NCBI GenBank assembly: GCA_015064745.1
Contig: SVRR01000004.1
Coordinates: 1-64,000, forward strand
Direction of reading: 5' to 3'
Source of the DNA: Oscillospiraceae bacterium
GTDB taxonomy: Bacteria > Bacillota > Clostridia > Oscillospirales > CAG-272
DNA: 64,000 nucleotides
Below, piece by piece: positions 7,824 through 17,042 of this stretch. The position numbers and the translations under genes are program-made. Position 1 is the stretch's first letter; each line of letters starts with the position of its first letter. Under the pieces are notes generated by a model. That model was not told the origin of the DNA. It saw only the letters and a list, made by a program, of their open reading frames with translations, and made no database searches.

Positions 7824-8666
7824 TTATTTGAGCGAAACGATCCGCCCCTTTGCCCATTTTTCATCCATAACGATATTTCCCACCGAGGGAACGGTAATTT
7901 TTCCGCGCCGCGGGTTTTTGATGCTGTTAACATGGCTCACGATACGCGCGCGAACGTCCGACATCTCAAAGGCAAGATCGGTGTTTTCCATTTCGCAGTC
8001 GATAAGACGGAGATTTTCGCAATAGCAAAGCGGTTGCGTGCCGGAAATTTTGCACCGCACGAGCGTCAAATTCTTGGAATACCAACCGAGATATTCTCCT
8101 TTGAGAACGGAATCCGTGACGGTAACGTTCTCGGCGTGCCAAAAGGCGTCCTTGGTATTCATCTCGCATCCGTCAATAACAGCCCCCTTTACGTATTGGA
8201 AGGAATATTTCCCCGTAAAGGTGACGCCCTTTAAGAAGATCCTCTCGGCGCGAAGAAGAAAATATTCCCCCTCGGCACGCGTATTCTCCATATGTAATCC
8301 TCTCACCGACCAGCCGAATTCGGTGGATCTGATATCACAGCCGTGCACCGTGACGTCCTTGCATTCTCTTAACGCCTTGACACCGTGCATTTGTGTATCC
8401 ACAAGCACAACGTCCTGCGAATACCAAAGCGCCGCACGGCAGCTTTCGGTCATCTCACAGCCCGATATGCGTACGCCCTTGTCGTGCCAAAAAGGATATC
8501 TTAAATCGAAATAAGAGCTTTCCACCTCGATATCCTTGCATTCCTTCAAGGCGCTCTCGCCGTCGGCTTCTCCCTCAAAACGACAGCCTTTCACCGAAAG
8601 AGAGCTTTCGCCGTAAAGCGCGCGCTCCCCGTCAAGCCGCAGTCCTTCTATACTCTTCACGTTCAT
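7824..8666 (-). CDS. DUF3737-type right-handed beta-helix protein
   Basis: A 280-residue protein built of repeating short turns ending in polar and Cys residues (GCEMTESCRAALW, KALRECKDVTV, GCDIRSTEFGWS), the pattern of the DUF3737 family of parallel beta-helix proteins. Conserved family patches are seen: RALYG near the N-terminus, DGESALKEC, and YFDLRYPFWHD. No signal peptide, so cytoplasmic. The function of the family is not established. The GAGGT sits directly against the ATG at 8666; a GTG six bases further in (8660) would have better spacing and may be the true start. It lies 29 bp behind an M20 peptidase remnant and may share its promoter. Confidence 0.85.
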   Translation of the reverse strand: MNVKSIEGLRLDGERALYGESSLSVKGCRFEGEADGESALKECKDIEVESSYFDLRYPFWHDKGVRISGCEMTESCRAALWYSQDVVLVDTQMHGVKALRECKDVTVHGCDIRSTEFGWSVRGLHMENTRAEGEYFLLRAERIFLKGVTFTGKYSFQYVKGAVIDGCEMNTKDAFWHAENVTVTDSVLKGEYLGWYSKNLTLVRCKISGTQPLCYCENLRLIDCEMENTDLAFEMSDVRARIVSHVNSIKNPRRGKITVPSVGNIVMDEKWAKGRIVSLK

Positions 8667-8695
8667 ACCTCGCGTTGCTATACTTTTGCTTGGCG

Positions 8696-9085
8696 TTATT
8701 TTTCGTCGGTCGGTCTCGGTTGGATCTCCGGCTCTAAACCATCAGGCAATCCGCAAACGTAACCGTCGCCGATCTTCTCTCTATGCTCTGCCTTTGCCCT
8801 TTCGATCAAAGAGGGATCTTCAAACAGGCGGATGAGCGTTCCCGCCACCGCTTTGCCCGCGTAGAGCATCGCCCGTTTCGCATACGAGCCGCGGCACTGC
8901 GAGGTCGACTGCCAGCTGTGACCGCGCGTTACGCAAAAGCCGTTTTCCTCCAAAACGCGCATCAAAAGCTCGGCTGCGTAATATTCCCCGAACGAGGTTT
9001 CGGGATTATCCCAAATCGCATCCGAAACTCCGCAAAAAAGCTCCTTTTGCTCATCGATCGTGTTTAAAGATCTTTCGTAGCGCAT
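8696..9085 (-). pseudogene. Internally deleted M20-family amidohydrolase (AbgB-like)
   Basis: A 129-codon frame in which the first ~70 residues (DAIWDNPETSFGEYYAAELL, GFCVTRG) match the N-terminus of M20 aminobenzoyl-glutamate hydrolases, and the rest (HSWQSTSQCRG, KRAMLYAGKAVAG, LIERAKAEH) matches their extreme C-terminus. Roughly 300 central residues, including most metal-binding positions, are absent although the frame stays open. The start at 9085 is preceded by a weak TGGAAG; an upstream ATG at 9118 is also possible. It keeps a near-perfect promoter, so the shortened product may still be made, but it cannot be an active M20 enzyme. Confidence 0.75.
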
Positions 9086-9127
9086 AGATACTTCCAAAAT
9101 ATGTCCTGCTTTTTGCATTATGCTATA

Positions 9128-9156
9128 AGTATAACACGAAAAAGCAGGTTTGTCAA
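9128..9156 (-). promoter_or_regulatory. Promoter driving the M20 remnant (and perhaps DUF3737)
   Basis: On the minus strand TTGACA (9151-9156) and TATACT (9128-9133) are spaced by 17 bases. Confidence 0.75.
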
Positions 9157-9191
9157 ATCTTATTTTATTCATTCTTTCCCTTGAAAAGGAT

Positions 9192-9220
9192 TTGACTTTT
9201 TCCTTTTCTTGTTGTATAAT
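9192..9220 (+). promoter_or_regulatory. Promoter of the YitT-HAD gene
   Basis: TTGACT (9192-9197) and TATAAT (9215-9220) are 17 bases apart and 30 bases upstream of the GTG start. AAAAGGAG follows. It is back to back with the minus-strand promoter at 9128. Confidence 0.8.
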
Positions 9221-9249
9221 ACCTTTTAGAACGAAAAGGAGATGAGAAC

Positions 9250-10713
9250 GTGCTGAAAGCGTTGTTCAAGGATATTTCCCTCAAATACTGTCTCATCACC
9301 GTCTTGGCAAGCACCGCCCTCGCCCTTACGCTTTACAACGTCCACGCGCAGGCGGATATTACCGAGGGCGGCATTTTGGGACTTTCGCTCTTTTTCGATG
9401 CGGTCTTGCGCGTCTCCCCCGCCGTCACGACCACCGTAGCAAACGCGCTTTGCTACCTGCTCGGCTTCCGCGTGCTCGGACGGAAATTTATCGTCTATTC
9501 CGCTGTCGGCACCGCAGGCTTTTCCCTCGCCTACGCAATTTTTGAGCAATTCCCCCCGCTTTTTCCCGGCATCGCCGCCTATCCTCTCATAGCATCCGTC
9601 ACGGGTGCCTTGCTCGTCGGCGTTACCTGCGGCATCTGCATTCGGATCGGGGGCGCGCCAAGCGGCGAGGACGCGCTCGCTATGTCTCTTTCGCGTCTCC
9701 TCCACATTTCGATACAATGGGTATATCCCTTCACCGATTTCACGGTGCTTGGTCTTTCCCTCATCTACATTCCCTTTTCACGGATCGTTTATTCCCTCGT
9801 CAGCGTCACGCTCTCCGCGCAGGTGATCGGTCTTGTGCAAAAAATCCCCACCGAGAGAAAAGGAAAAGCTATGCTAAGCTACCGCATCATTGCCTCCGAC
9901 CTTGACGGAACGCTGCTTGACAGTCACGCCGCCGTCAGCCCTGAAAACCTCGCCGCCATCCGCGAAATGACCGAGATGGGCGTCTTTTTCGTCCCCTCGT
10001 CGGGCAGAACGCTGGGGGAGATCCCTCCCTGCGTTCGCGACATTGCGGACGCGCGCTATATCATCCACTCGGACGGCGCGGTCATCTACGACACCAAAGC
10101 CAAAAAGCCCCTCGATACGCGGTGCATGAAGGGCGAAAACGCCCGCCGTGCGCTTTCCGTGTTCCGCGAATACGAATCCCTTCTCACCGTCCGCTACAAC
10201 GGTGTCCTTTACATTGACGAAGCGCGCAACGACAGCGCCGTCTACGACAGCTACCGCCTGCCGCAAAGCTATCAAAATCAGCTCTTCCACGTTGCCGTAC
10301 CTGTTCCCGACTTTGACGCCTTTTGCGACGGCATGGAGGAGATCGAAATGATCTGCACCTTCTTCCGATACGACGAGGAGCTTGCCGCCTGCCGTGAACG
10401 CTTCCTCGCCGACGGCGCTTACGGCGTCGCCGCCACCGAGACAACGAACATTGAGCTTTTCGACAAGGATGCGGGCAAGGGCAACGCCCTTTGGCGTCTT
10501 GCGGATATTTTGGGCATTCCGCGTGAAGAAACGATCGCCGTCGGCGATAACATCAACGACCTTGACAACCTTTCCCACGCGGGACTCGCGCTTGCCATGG
10601 ATAACGCCGTCGGCGAGGTCAAGCGCGCTGCCCACCGTACCATTTGCCACAACGACGCACACGCTATGGAGTACATTTTGAAAAATATTATAACAGGCGA
10701 GGCGACTTTATGA
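9250..10713 (+). CDS. Fusion of a YitT-like membrane domain and a Cof-type HAD phosphatase
   Basis: Residues 1-200 are five or six hydrophobic segments of the YitT/DUF161 kind (DITEGGILGLSLFFDAV near residue 36). Residues 208-487 are a Cof/HAD-IIB hydrolase: motif I ASDLDGTLLDS, the PSSGRT motif, and motif IV VGDNINDLDNLSHAG. HAD-IIB enzymes usually dephosphorylate sugar phosphates or flavin phosphates. The GTG start at 9250 has AAAAGGAG upstream. The frame is continuous, but an ATG at 9871 (residue 208) with AAAAGGA five bases before it starts exactly at the HAD domain, so a separate soluble HAD protein may also be made. The stop codon overlaps the next gene's ATG. Confidence 0.85.
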   Translation: MLKALFKDISLKYCLITVLASTALALTLYNVHAQADITEGGILGLSLFFDAVLRVSPAVTTTVANALCYLLGFRVLGRKFIVYSAVGTAGFSLAYAIFEQFPPLFPGIAAYPLIASVTGALLVGVTCGICIRIGGAPSGEDALAMSLSRLLHISIQWVYPFTDFTVLGLSLIYIPFSRIVYSLVSVTLSAQVIGLVQKIPTERKGKAMLSYRIIASDLDGTLLDSHAAVSPENLAAIREMTEMGVFFVPSSGRTLGEIPPCVRDIADARYIIHSDGAVIYDTKAKKPLDTRCMKGENARRALSVFREYESLLTVRYNGVLYIDEARNDSAVYDSYRLPQSYQNQLFHVAVPVPDFDAFCDGMEEIEMICTFFRYDEELAACRERFLADGAYGVAATETTNIELFDKDAGKGNALWRLADILGIPREETIAVGDNINDLDNLSHAGLALAMDNAVGEVKRAAHRTICHNDAHAMEYILKNIITGEATL

Positions 10714-11189
10714 ACATCCGACGCGCAGAGCCACGCGACCTTCTTGAATTGAACCGCCTGCTCCGTCAGGTGCTTGACGTCCACAACGCAGGGCGTCCCG
10801 ACCTTTTCAAAGGCGGTGTGAAAAAATACACGGACGAGGAGCTTCTCAACATTCTCGCAGATGAGCTCACCCCCGTTTTCGTGGCAACGGACGCAAGCGA
10901 CACCGTCCTCGGTTACGCCTTTTGCGTCTTCCGGCAGCACAAGGAGCACAACATTCTAACCGACGTCAAAACACTCTATATCGACGACCTCTGCGTGGAC
11001 GAAGCCTTCCGCGGCACAGGCATCGGCAAAGCACTCTACGAGCACGTTCTTGCCTTTGCAAGAGAGACAGACTGCTACAACGTCACCCTCAACGTTTGGG
11101 CGTGCAATACGGGCGCGCTTCGCTTTTACGAGAAGCTGGGGCTCCTGCCTCAAAAAATCGGAATGGAAACTATAATTGACAAAAAATAA
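10710..11189 (+). CDS. GNAT-family N-acetyltransferase
   Basis: A 159-residue acetyl-CoA-dependent transferase. The acetyl-CoA-binding motif A is clear (LCVDEAFRGTGIGKALYEHV) and motif B follows (NVTLNVWACNTGALRFYEKLG). Substrate unknown; the form resembles small-molecule or protein N-terminal acetyltransferases. The start at 10710 overlaps the preceding stop as ATGA, indicating translational coupling with the YitT-HAD gene; an earlier in-frame ATG at 10644 lies inside that gene and is unlikely. Confidence 0.9.
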   Translation: MNIRRAEPRDLLELNRLLRQVLDVHNAGRPDLFKGGVKKYTDEELLNILADELTPVFVATDASDTVLGYAFCVFRQHKEHNILTDVKTLYIDDLCVDEAFRGTGIGKALYEHVLAFARETDCYNVTLNVWACNTGALRFYEKLGLLPQKIGMETIIDKK

Positions 11190-11225
11190 TATTTTTGCAA
11201 ACAACTCGGCACAAAGGAGCATATT

Positions 11226-12350
11226 ATGATATACAACGATTTCAAAGGACTGTCGCTTTCCATGCTCGGTATGGGAGGCATGCGCTTCCCCACGAACCCT
11301 GACGGCACGGTCGATCTCGAAGCGACGCAAAAGCTCTTTGATCTTTGCATCGAGCGCGGCGTCAACTATTTCGACACCGCATGGTTTTATCACAACGGTA
11401 TGTCGGAGGAAGCGGTCGGCAAGCTTCTGCGCCGCTATCCGCGTGACAGCTATTACCTCGCCACCAAAATGCCCTGGTACGATTTTGAGGGCAGAGCCGG
11501 CATGGAGGCGCTTTTCGAAAAGCAGTTTGAGCGCACGGGTATGGAATATTTCGACTTTTACCTGATCCACAACGTCAGCGATATGACCTACCCCGTATAC
11601 ACCGACCCCGCGCTCCGCATTCCCGAATTTCTCGCCGAGCAGCACAAAAAGGGGCGCTTCCGCCACTTCGGCATCTCGACACACGCCTCAAATCCCACGC
11701 TTGAAAAATTCCTTAACACCTACGGCGAGCTGTTTGAATTTTGCCAGATGCAGCTCAACTGGCTTGACTGGACGCTCCAAGACGCTAAGGGCAAGGTCGA
11801 CCTGCTCCGCGAAAGAGGGCTTCCTATCTGGGTCATGGAGCCTCTGCGCGGCGGTCGTCTCGCTTCGCTCGCCCCCGAGGATGAGGCTGTCCTTAAAGCG
11901 CTCCGTCCCGACGAAAGCATCGGCGCATGGGGCTTCCGCTTCTTGCAGTCCATCCCCGGCGTCACGCTGGTGCTTTCGGGTATGCAGACCGCCGAGATTA
12001 TAGAAGACAACACGCGCACCTTTGACGAGCGCAAGCCTCTCACGCCGACCGAATGGGACGCCCTGATGGGAATAGCCGACCGCCTGCTTGCCAAAAAAAC
12101 GCTCACCTGCACCGAATGTAAATATTGCATGAGCGAGTGTCCCCAAGGCCTCGCCATTCCGAAGCTCCTCTCCGTTTACAGCAACACCTGTCTTATGGGC
12201 ACTGCCCCCGACCGCGCCCGCCTTGCCAAAAAATTCGGCGAAGAGGGGCTCCCCTCGGCATGCGTCGGCTGTCGCGCCTGCGAAGCCAAGTGCCCCCAAG
12301 AGATCAAAATCTCCGAGATCCTTGCCGATTTCGCAAAAAATCTCAAATAA
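11226..12350 (+). CDS. Aldo/keto reductase with C-terminal [4Fe-4S] ferredoxin domain
   Basis: Residues 1-270 form an aldo/keto reductase barrel: GMGGMRFP, the catalytic Asp-Tyr region (NYFDTAWFYHNG), the Lys in YLATKMPW, and the His in FDFYLIHNV. The last ~80 residues carry two cysteine sets (CTECKYCMSECPQ and CVGCRACEAKCPQ) that bind Fe-S clusters. This architecture is common in anaerobic Clostridia, where the electron partner may be ferredoxin rather than only NADPH; the substrate is unknown. At 374 residues it has normal length. AAAGGAG precedes the ATG by seven bases, and a terminator follows at once. Confidence 0.92.
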   Translation: MIYNDFKGLSLSMLGMGGMRFPTNPDGTVDLEATQKLFDLCIERGVNYFDTAWFYHNGMSEEAVGKLLRRYPRDSYYLATKMPWYDFEGRAGMEALFEKQFERTGMEYFDFYLIHNVSDMTYPVYTDPALRIPEFLAEQHKKGRFRHFGISTHASNPTLEKFLNTYGELFEFCQMQLNWLDWTLQDAKGKVDLLRERGLPIWVMEPLRGGRLASLAPEDEAVLKALRPDESIGAWGFRFLQSIPGVTLVLSGMQTAEIIEDNTRTFDERKPLTPTEWDALMGIADRLLAKKTLTCTECKYCMSECPQGLAIPKLLSVYSNTCLMGTAPDRARLAKKFGEEGLPSACVGCRACEAKCPQEIKISEILADFAKNLK

Positions 12351-12356
12351 TTTTTT

Positions 12357-12386
12357 ACCCGTTCCGCGAGGGAACGGGTGTTTTTT
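12357..12386 (+). terminator. Terminator of the aldo/keto reductase gene
   Basis: ACCCGTTCC/GGAACGGGT (12357-12365, 12371-12379) is followed by GTTTTTT. Confidence 0.9.
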
Positions 12387-12437
12387 CCTCCACCCCGTCT
12401 CGCTTTTTGTCACAAAAGCGCTATTTCCGCCCTTCCC

Positions 12438-12466
12438 TTGACATTTTATCATGATTATAGTATAAT
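12438..12466 (+). promoter_or_regulatory. Promoter of the exopolysaccharide cluster
   Basis: TTGACA (12438-12443) and TATAAT (12461-12466) with a 17-base spacer. It is the only strong promoter I see ahead of the long run of tightly packed genes up to 27633. Confidence 0.85.
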
Positions 12467-12506
12467 ATATAAAAATCAAACAATAAACGACGCACACGAG
12501 GTTCCT

Positions 12507-13205
12507 ATGTACGCAAGATTTCTTAAACGGCTTTTTGACTTTTTCATCTCCCTCACGGCGTTATCCGTCTTGTCTCCCTTGCTCGTTTTACTCGCGATCG
12601 TCGGTGCCGTCGCCATGCGCGGCAACCCCTTCTTCACCCAGCTTCGTCCGGGAAGGATCAGCAAAAAAACGGGAAAAGAAAAAATTTTCAAGCTCATCAA
12701 GTTCCGCACCATGAGCAACAAAAAGGATAAAGACGGCAACCTCCTCCCCGACGCCGTGCGTCTCAACAAGTACGGTAAGCTTCTCCGCTCCACCTCGCTC
12801 GACGAGCTGCCCGAGCTCCTTAACATTCTCGTAGGACACATGGCGATCGTCGGACCGCGCCCCCAGCTCGTCCGCGATATGACCTTCATGACCCCCGAGC
12901 AACGCCGCCGCCACAGCGTGCGCCCGGGGCTCACGGGACTTGCCCAAGTCAACGGCAGGAACAACATCACCTGGGAAGAAAAATTTGAGTACGACCTCAA
13001 GTACATAGAAAAGATCACCCTCTTCATCGATATCAAGATCCTCTTTGCCACCGTCGGCAAGGTGCTCAAAAGAAGCGACACCGTCCGCGAGGGCACGGAC
13101 TCCGACATGGACTTCGGCGATTGGCTGATGCAAGAGGGCAAGGTCAACGAGGAAACCTATAACGAAAAGCAGAAGGAAGCAAGAGAATTGTTGGAGGTGC
13201 AATAA
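12507..13205 (+). CDS. Initiating phosphoglycosyl transferase of the exopolysaccharide unit (bacterial sugar transferase)
   Basis: Transfers a sugar 1-phosphate from UDP-sugar to undecaprenyl phosphate at the inner membrane. At 232 residues it is the small monotopic PglC/WcaJ-catalytic type: one N-terminal re-entrant hydrophobic helix (FFISLTALSVLSPLLVLLA), the FKLIKFRTM motif, the catalytic Asp-Glu pair in STSLDELPEL, and VGPRPQLV followed by RPGLTGLAQV. A C-terminal tail of ~30 charged residues is extra. The ATG at 12507 has GAGG upstream; the in-frame extension before it overlaps the promoter. Its stop overlaps the next start (TAATG). Confidence 0.93.
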   Translation: MYARFLKRLFDFFISLTALSVLSPLLVLLAIVGAVAMRGNPFFTQLRPGRISKKTGKEKIFKLIKFRTMSNKKDKDGNLLPDAVRLNKYGKLLRSTSLDELPELLNILVGHMAIVGPRPQLVRDMTFMTPEQRRRHSVRPGLTGLAQVNGRNNITWEEKFEYDLKYIEKITLFIDIKILFATVGKVLKRSDTVREGTDSDMDFGDWLMQEGKVNEETYNEKQKEARELLEVQ

Positions 13206-14002
13206 TGCAACAAGACCTAGTTTCGATTATAATGCCTTCGTATAACACAGGGCGATTTATAAAAGATACTATAGACTCGGTACTTGCGCAAACCCATACG
13301 AATTGGGAACTGATCATTGTAGACGATTGTTCAACCGACAACACGGACGAGGTCGTTTCGACCTTCCATGATGAACGAATCAAGTACATCAAAAACGAAA
13401 AAAACTCAGGCGCCGCCGTTTCAAGAAATCGCGCTCTTCGAGAAGCCAAGGGCAAATGGATCGCCTTTCTTGATAGCGACGATTTATGGGAGCCCCAAAA
13501 GCTTGAAAAGCAGATCATGTTCATGGTGGAGCACGGCTATCATTTCTCATATACGAACTACGTAGAAATCAACGAAGACTCCACACCGAACGGCAAGCTG
13601 GTGACCGGTCCCAAACGCGTCACCAAACGCGGTATGTACAACTATTGCTGGCCCGGATGTCTGACGGTGATGTATAATGCGGAAACCGTCGGGCTCATCC
13701 AAATCGCAGACATCAAAAAGAACAACGATTATGCCATGTGGTTGAAAGTATGTAAAAAAGCAAATTGTTATTTGCTTGACGAGACTCTTGCAAGGTATAG
13801 AAAAAGAAGCGGTTCGATCAGCAATCACGGCTATATGAAGTTAATTAAATGGCATTATAAGCTTTACAGAGAAGCGGAAAACAAAAATCCTATCTCCGCA
13901 ACCTTCCTGACGGTAAGGAATCTGTTTTTTGGTGTAATTAAAAAGACTGCATACAAGAAGAACGCACATTATACTATCCAAGGCAAAAACGATGCAATTT
14001 AA
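13205..14002 (+). CDS. Family 2 glycosyltransferase
   Basis: A GT-A fold inverting transferase of 265 residues that probably adds one sugar of the repeat unit. SIIMPSYNTG, VDDCSTDNTDE and the DxD-type metal motif FLDSDDLW are all present in the first 100 residues. The C-terminal part (YRKRSGSISNH) has the acceptor-side pattern of capsule GT2 enzymes. The start is coupled to the previous stop. From here to 23314 the sequence turns clearly AT-richer. Confidence 0.92.
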   Translation: MQQDLVSIIMPSYNTGRFIKDTIDSVLAQTHTNWELIIVDDCSTDNTDEVVSTFHDERIKYIKNEKNSGAAVSRNRALREAKGKWIAFLDSDDLWEPQKLEKQIMFMVEHGYHFSYTNYVEINEDSTPNGKLVTGPKRVTKRGMYNYCWPGCLTVMYNAETVGLIQIADIKKNNDYAMWLKVCKKANCYLLDETLARYRKRSGSISNHGYMKLIKWHYKLYREAENKNPISATFLTVRNLFFGVIKKTAYKKNAHYTIQGKNDAI

Positions 14003-14016
14003 CGGAGGAAAATAAA

Positions 14017-15339
14017 ATGTCTCTTTACAGCAAAATCATCAACAAAGAAGAAAAACTGTCTCTTGTTGGTCTCGGATACGTTGGTATGCCGATCGCCGTC
14101 GCATTCGCCAAAAAAGGTATTGATGTGATCGGCTTTGATCTCAATAAGGCGAAAATCGAACTGTACAAAAGCGGAATTGATCCGACAAAAGAAGTCGGAG
14201 ATGACGCTATTAAGAACACTACCGTTTACTTCACATCTGATGAGGAAGATTTGAAGAAAGCCAAGTTTCACATTGTCGCTGTGCCCACACCCGTAAACAC
14301 GGACCATACTCCCGATTTAACTCCTGTTGTCGGAGCTTCTGAAATCGTAGGAAGAAATCTCACAAAAGGCTCTTATGTTGTGTTTGAATCTACCGTTTAT
14401 CCCGGTTGCACGGAAGATGTTTGCATTCCGATCCTTGAAAGAGAATCGGGACTCAAGTGCGGTGTTGATTTTAAAGTCGGTTACTCTCCAGAAAGAATCA
14501 ATCCCGGCGACAAGGTACATAGACTTGAAAACATCACCAAAATCGTATCTGGCTGTGACGAAGAGGCTCTCTCCACCATCAAAGCGGTTTATGACATTGT
14601 GATTGAGGTAGGTACTTACCCCGTGAGCAATTTGAGAACAGCGGAAGCCGTTAAAGTTGTCGAAAACAGCCAACGCGACATCAACATTGCATTTATGAAT
14701 GAGCTTGCCATGGCTTTCGATAAGATGGATATTGACACCAATGAGGTCGTTGACGGTATGAACACGAAGTGGAATGCACTTGGCTTCCGTCCGGGTCTTG
14801 TCGGCGGTCACTGTATTGGCGTTGACCCTTATTATTTCACCTATCAGGCAGAAAAGCTCGGTTATCACAGCCAGATCATTCTCAATGGTAGAATTGTCAA
14901 TGACTCTATGGGTAAATTTGTTGCCGATGCCGCCATCAAGAACATGATTGCCGTCGGACAAGCACCGAAAAAGTCGAAGGTCGTTATTCTCGGCTTAACC
15001 TTTAAAGAGAACTGTCCCGACACGAGAAACAGCAAGGTGGAGGATATTATCAAGCGTCTCGCCGAGTATGAAATTACACCCATTGTCGTCGATCCTTGGG
15101 CAAGTGAGCGCGATGCGATGCACGAGTACGGTGTCACGCTGACAAAACTAGAAGATGTCCAAGATGCAGACTGCGTGATTGTTGCCGTTGCGCACAACGA
15201 GTTTAAGTCGCTTAGTCTTAACGATATCAAAAAGTTGTTCAAAGCATGTGACGATGCGGAAAAAGTTTTGATTGACGTCAAAGCACTTTACAATATATCC
15301 GATCTGAAAGCAAGCGGAATGAAATATTGGAGATTGTAA
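14017..15339 (+). CDS. UDP-N-acetyl-hexosamine / UDP-glucose 6-dehydrogenase family (TviB/WbpA-like)
   Basis: NAD-dependent two-step oxidation of a UDP-sugar C6 to the uronic acid. At 440 residues: Rossmann motif SLVGLGYVGMPIAVAFAKKG near the N-terminus, the STVYPG motif, SPERINPGD, the catalytic cysteine in GGHCIGVDPYY, and the C-terminal domain motif GLTFKENCPDTRNSK. The SPERINPGD and long C-domain resemble the Vi-antigen TviB/VipA subgroup that acts on UDP-GlcNAc rather than UDP-glucose; that subgroup call is inference. It works with the epimerase at 23408 to supply uronic-acid precursors. Confidence 0.9.
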   Translation: MSLYSKIINKEEKLSLVGLGYVGMPIAVAFAKKGIDVIGFDLNKAKIELYKSGIDPTKEVGDDAIKNTTVYFTSDEEDLKKAKFHIVAVPTPVNTDHTPDLTPVVGASEIVGRNLTKGSYVVFESTVYPGCTEDVCIPILERESGLKCGVDFKVGYSPERINPGDKVHRLENITKIVSGCDEEALSTIKAVYDIVIEVGTYPVSNLRTAEAVKVVENSQRDINIAFMNELAMAFDKMDIDTNEVVDGMNTKWNALGFRPGLVGGHCIGVDPYYFTYQAEKLGYHSQIILNGRIVNDSMGKFVADAAIKNMIAVGQAPKKSKVVILGLTFKENCPDTRNSKVEDIIKRLAEYEITPIVVDPWASERDAMHEYGVTLTKLEDVQDADCVIVAVAHNEFKSLSLNDIKKLFKACDDAEKVLIDVKALYNISDLKASGMKYWRL

Positions 15340-15342
15340 TTT

Positions 15343-15927
15343 ATGAGTGTATTATTAAAAAGTGCACATAGACTTTTAAAAATTTTGATTGGGAAAAAAG
15401 GCATTTATTGCTCGATGGGGAAAGGAAACAAAATCTGTTCGGGTGCTTTTTTACATGAAATGACGACAATTGGAAATTACAATTATATTGGCAACAATTC
15501 CATGTTTTTGAATGCAACCATCGGTAATTATTGTTCCATTGCCAGCAATGCCAAAATTGGTCAAATGAATCATGACCTCAACTGTGTTTCCACCAGCACA
15601 CACATTTTTGGGCCTACTCACGGAATCACCTCATTTAACGGCTTTATTGATCCCACAATTATTGAAAATGATGTTTGGATAGGCGCTAATGCTTGTATAA
15701 AACAAGGAGTAAAAGTTAGCACAGGCGCTGTTGTTGGTGCCAACGCTGTTGTAACAAAAAATGTTCCTCCGTATGCCATTGTTGCAGGAGTTCCCGCAAA
15801 GATTATCAGGTATCGCTTTGATGCACCTATCATTCAAAAATTGTTAGACAGCAAATGGTGGGAGCTTGATATAAGCGAAGCTGTAAAAAAATGTGCACAA
15901 CTACAGAAAGATGTTGGTGAAAAATGA
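15343..15927 (+). CDS. Left-handed beta-helix (hexapeptide) acyltransferase
   Basis: A 194-residue protein with many hexapeptide turns ([47 protein letters not shown]) and the xenobiotic/capsule acetyltransferase ending [16 protein letters not shown]. It most likely O-acetylates a sugar of the repeat unit using acetyl-CoA. It begins three bases after the dehydrogenase stop and overlaps the next gene (ATGA), so it sits inside the operon. Confidence 0.9.
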   Translation: MSVLLKSAHRLLKILIGKKGIYCSMGKGNKICSGAFLHEMTTIGNYNYIGNNSMFLNATIGNYCSIASNAKIGQMNHDLNCVSTSTHIFGPTHGITSFNGFIDPTIIENDVWIGANACIKQGVKVSTGAVVGANAVVTKNVPPYAIVAGVPAKIIRYRFDAPIIQKLLDSKWWELDISEAVKKCAQLQKDVGEK

Positions 15928-17021
15928 AAATACTTCACATAAATGGTAATTATATACTCACCTCGCTCCACCAACTTATGACCGAGGAGCTTACTCGAAT
16001 TGGATATACCAACAAAGTATATGTCCCTACATATAACAAAAATCTTTCTGTAATAAAACCGAACGATAATGTTGTGGTATCTGAATGTTTCAAGAAGATA
16101 GACAGACTTTGGTTTGGATATAAGCAACGAAAAATCATTAATGATGTAACAGCCAAAATTGATTGTGCGTCTTATGGCTGTATTCATGCCTATACTTTAT
16201 TTACTGACGGAAATACCGCAATGGAGCTGTCGAAAAAATATGATGTTCCATTCGTGGTTGCGGTTCGAAATGTAGATGTTAACGTTTTCTTCGAGAAAAT
16301 GATTCATCTTAGAAGCAAGGGTATTAAAATTATGCAAAAGGCAAAAGCGATATTTTTTCTTTCAGAAGCTTATCGTAAACAGGTTTTCCAAAAATACGTC
16401 CCTCGAAAATATTACAATACGCTGCTGAAAAAAACGCACATCATCCCCAACGGAATTGATGATTTTTGGTTTGAAAATCCCCCGACGGAAGAAAACAAGC
16501 TTGATAAACCGATAAAGCTGATCTATGCGGGGCGTATCGACCGCAACAAAAACATTCTAACGACACAAAAGGCTATGGCAATTTTAAGAGAAAAGGGATA
16601 TGATGTTTCCCTCACCGTCGTCGGTAAAGTCGCGGATGACAAGGTGTTTTCCGAAATCAAAGTGGATCCATATACCGAATGCCTTCCCGCACAACCCAAG
16701 GAACAGTTGTTGGAGCTGTATCGCAAGCACAACATTTTCGTTATGCCTTCCTTTACCGAATCTTTCGGTCTTGTATACGCAGAAGCCATGAGCCAAGGGT
16801 TACCTGTCGTTTATTCGGAAGGGCAAGGCTTTGATGCTCAATTTCCGGAGGGTATGGTCGGATATCATGTTTCCGCGCACGATGCGCAAGATGTCGCGGA
16901 TGGAATTGAAAAGATCATCAATCGTTTTTCACAAATAACGCCTAATGTAATCTCCGCCGCTAGATCGTTCAACTGGGAAGAAATTACAAAGCGTTACGAT
17001 GCAATATATAGCGCCATTTAG
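15924..17021 (+). CDS. Family 4 glycosyltransferase
   Basis: A GT-B fold retaining transferase of 365 residues. The C-terminal nucleotide-binding half has the phosphate loop [10 protein letters not shown] and the EX7E motif in [20 protein letters not shown]. The N-terminal acceptor half begins [14 protein letters not shown]. Its sugar specificity cannot be read from sequence. The ATGA overlap with the acyltransferase indicates coupling. Confidence 0.92.
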   Translation: MKILHINGNYILTSLHQLMTEELTRIGYTNKVYVPTYNKNLSVIKPNDNVVVSECFKKIDRLWFGYKQRKIINDVTAKIDCASYGCIHAYTLFTDGNTAMELSKKYDVPFVVAVRNVDVNVFFEKMIHLRSKGIKIMQKAKAIFFLSEAYRKQVFQKYVPRKYYNTLLKKTHIIPNGIDDFWFENPPTEENKLDKPIKLIYAGRIDRNKNILTTQKAMAILREKGYDVSLTVVGKVADDKVFSEIKVDPYTECLPAQPKEQLLELYRKHNIFVMPSFTESFGLVYAEAMSQGLPVVYSEGQGFDAQFPEGMVGYHVSAHDAQDVADGIEKIINRFSQITPNVISAARSFNWEEITKRYDAIYSAI

Positions 17022-17042
17022 CAAGAAAGCGAAGATTAAGCA

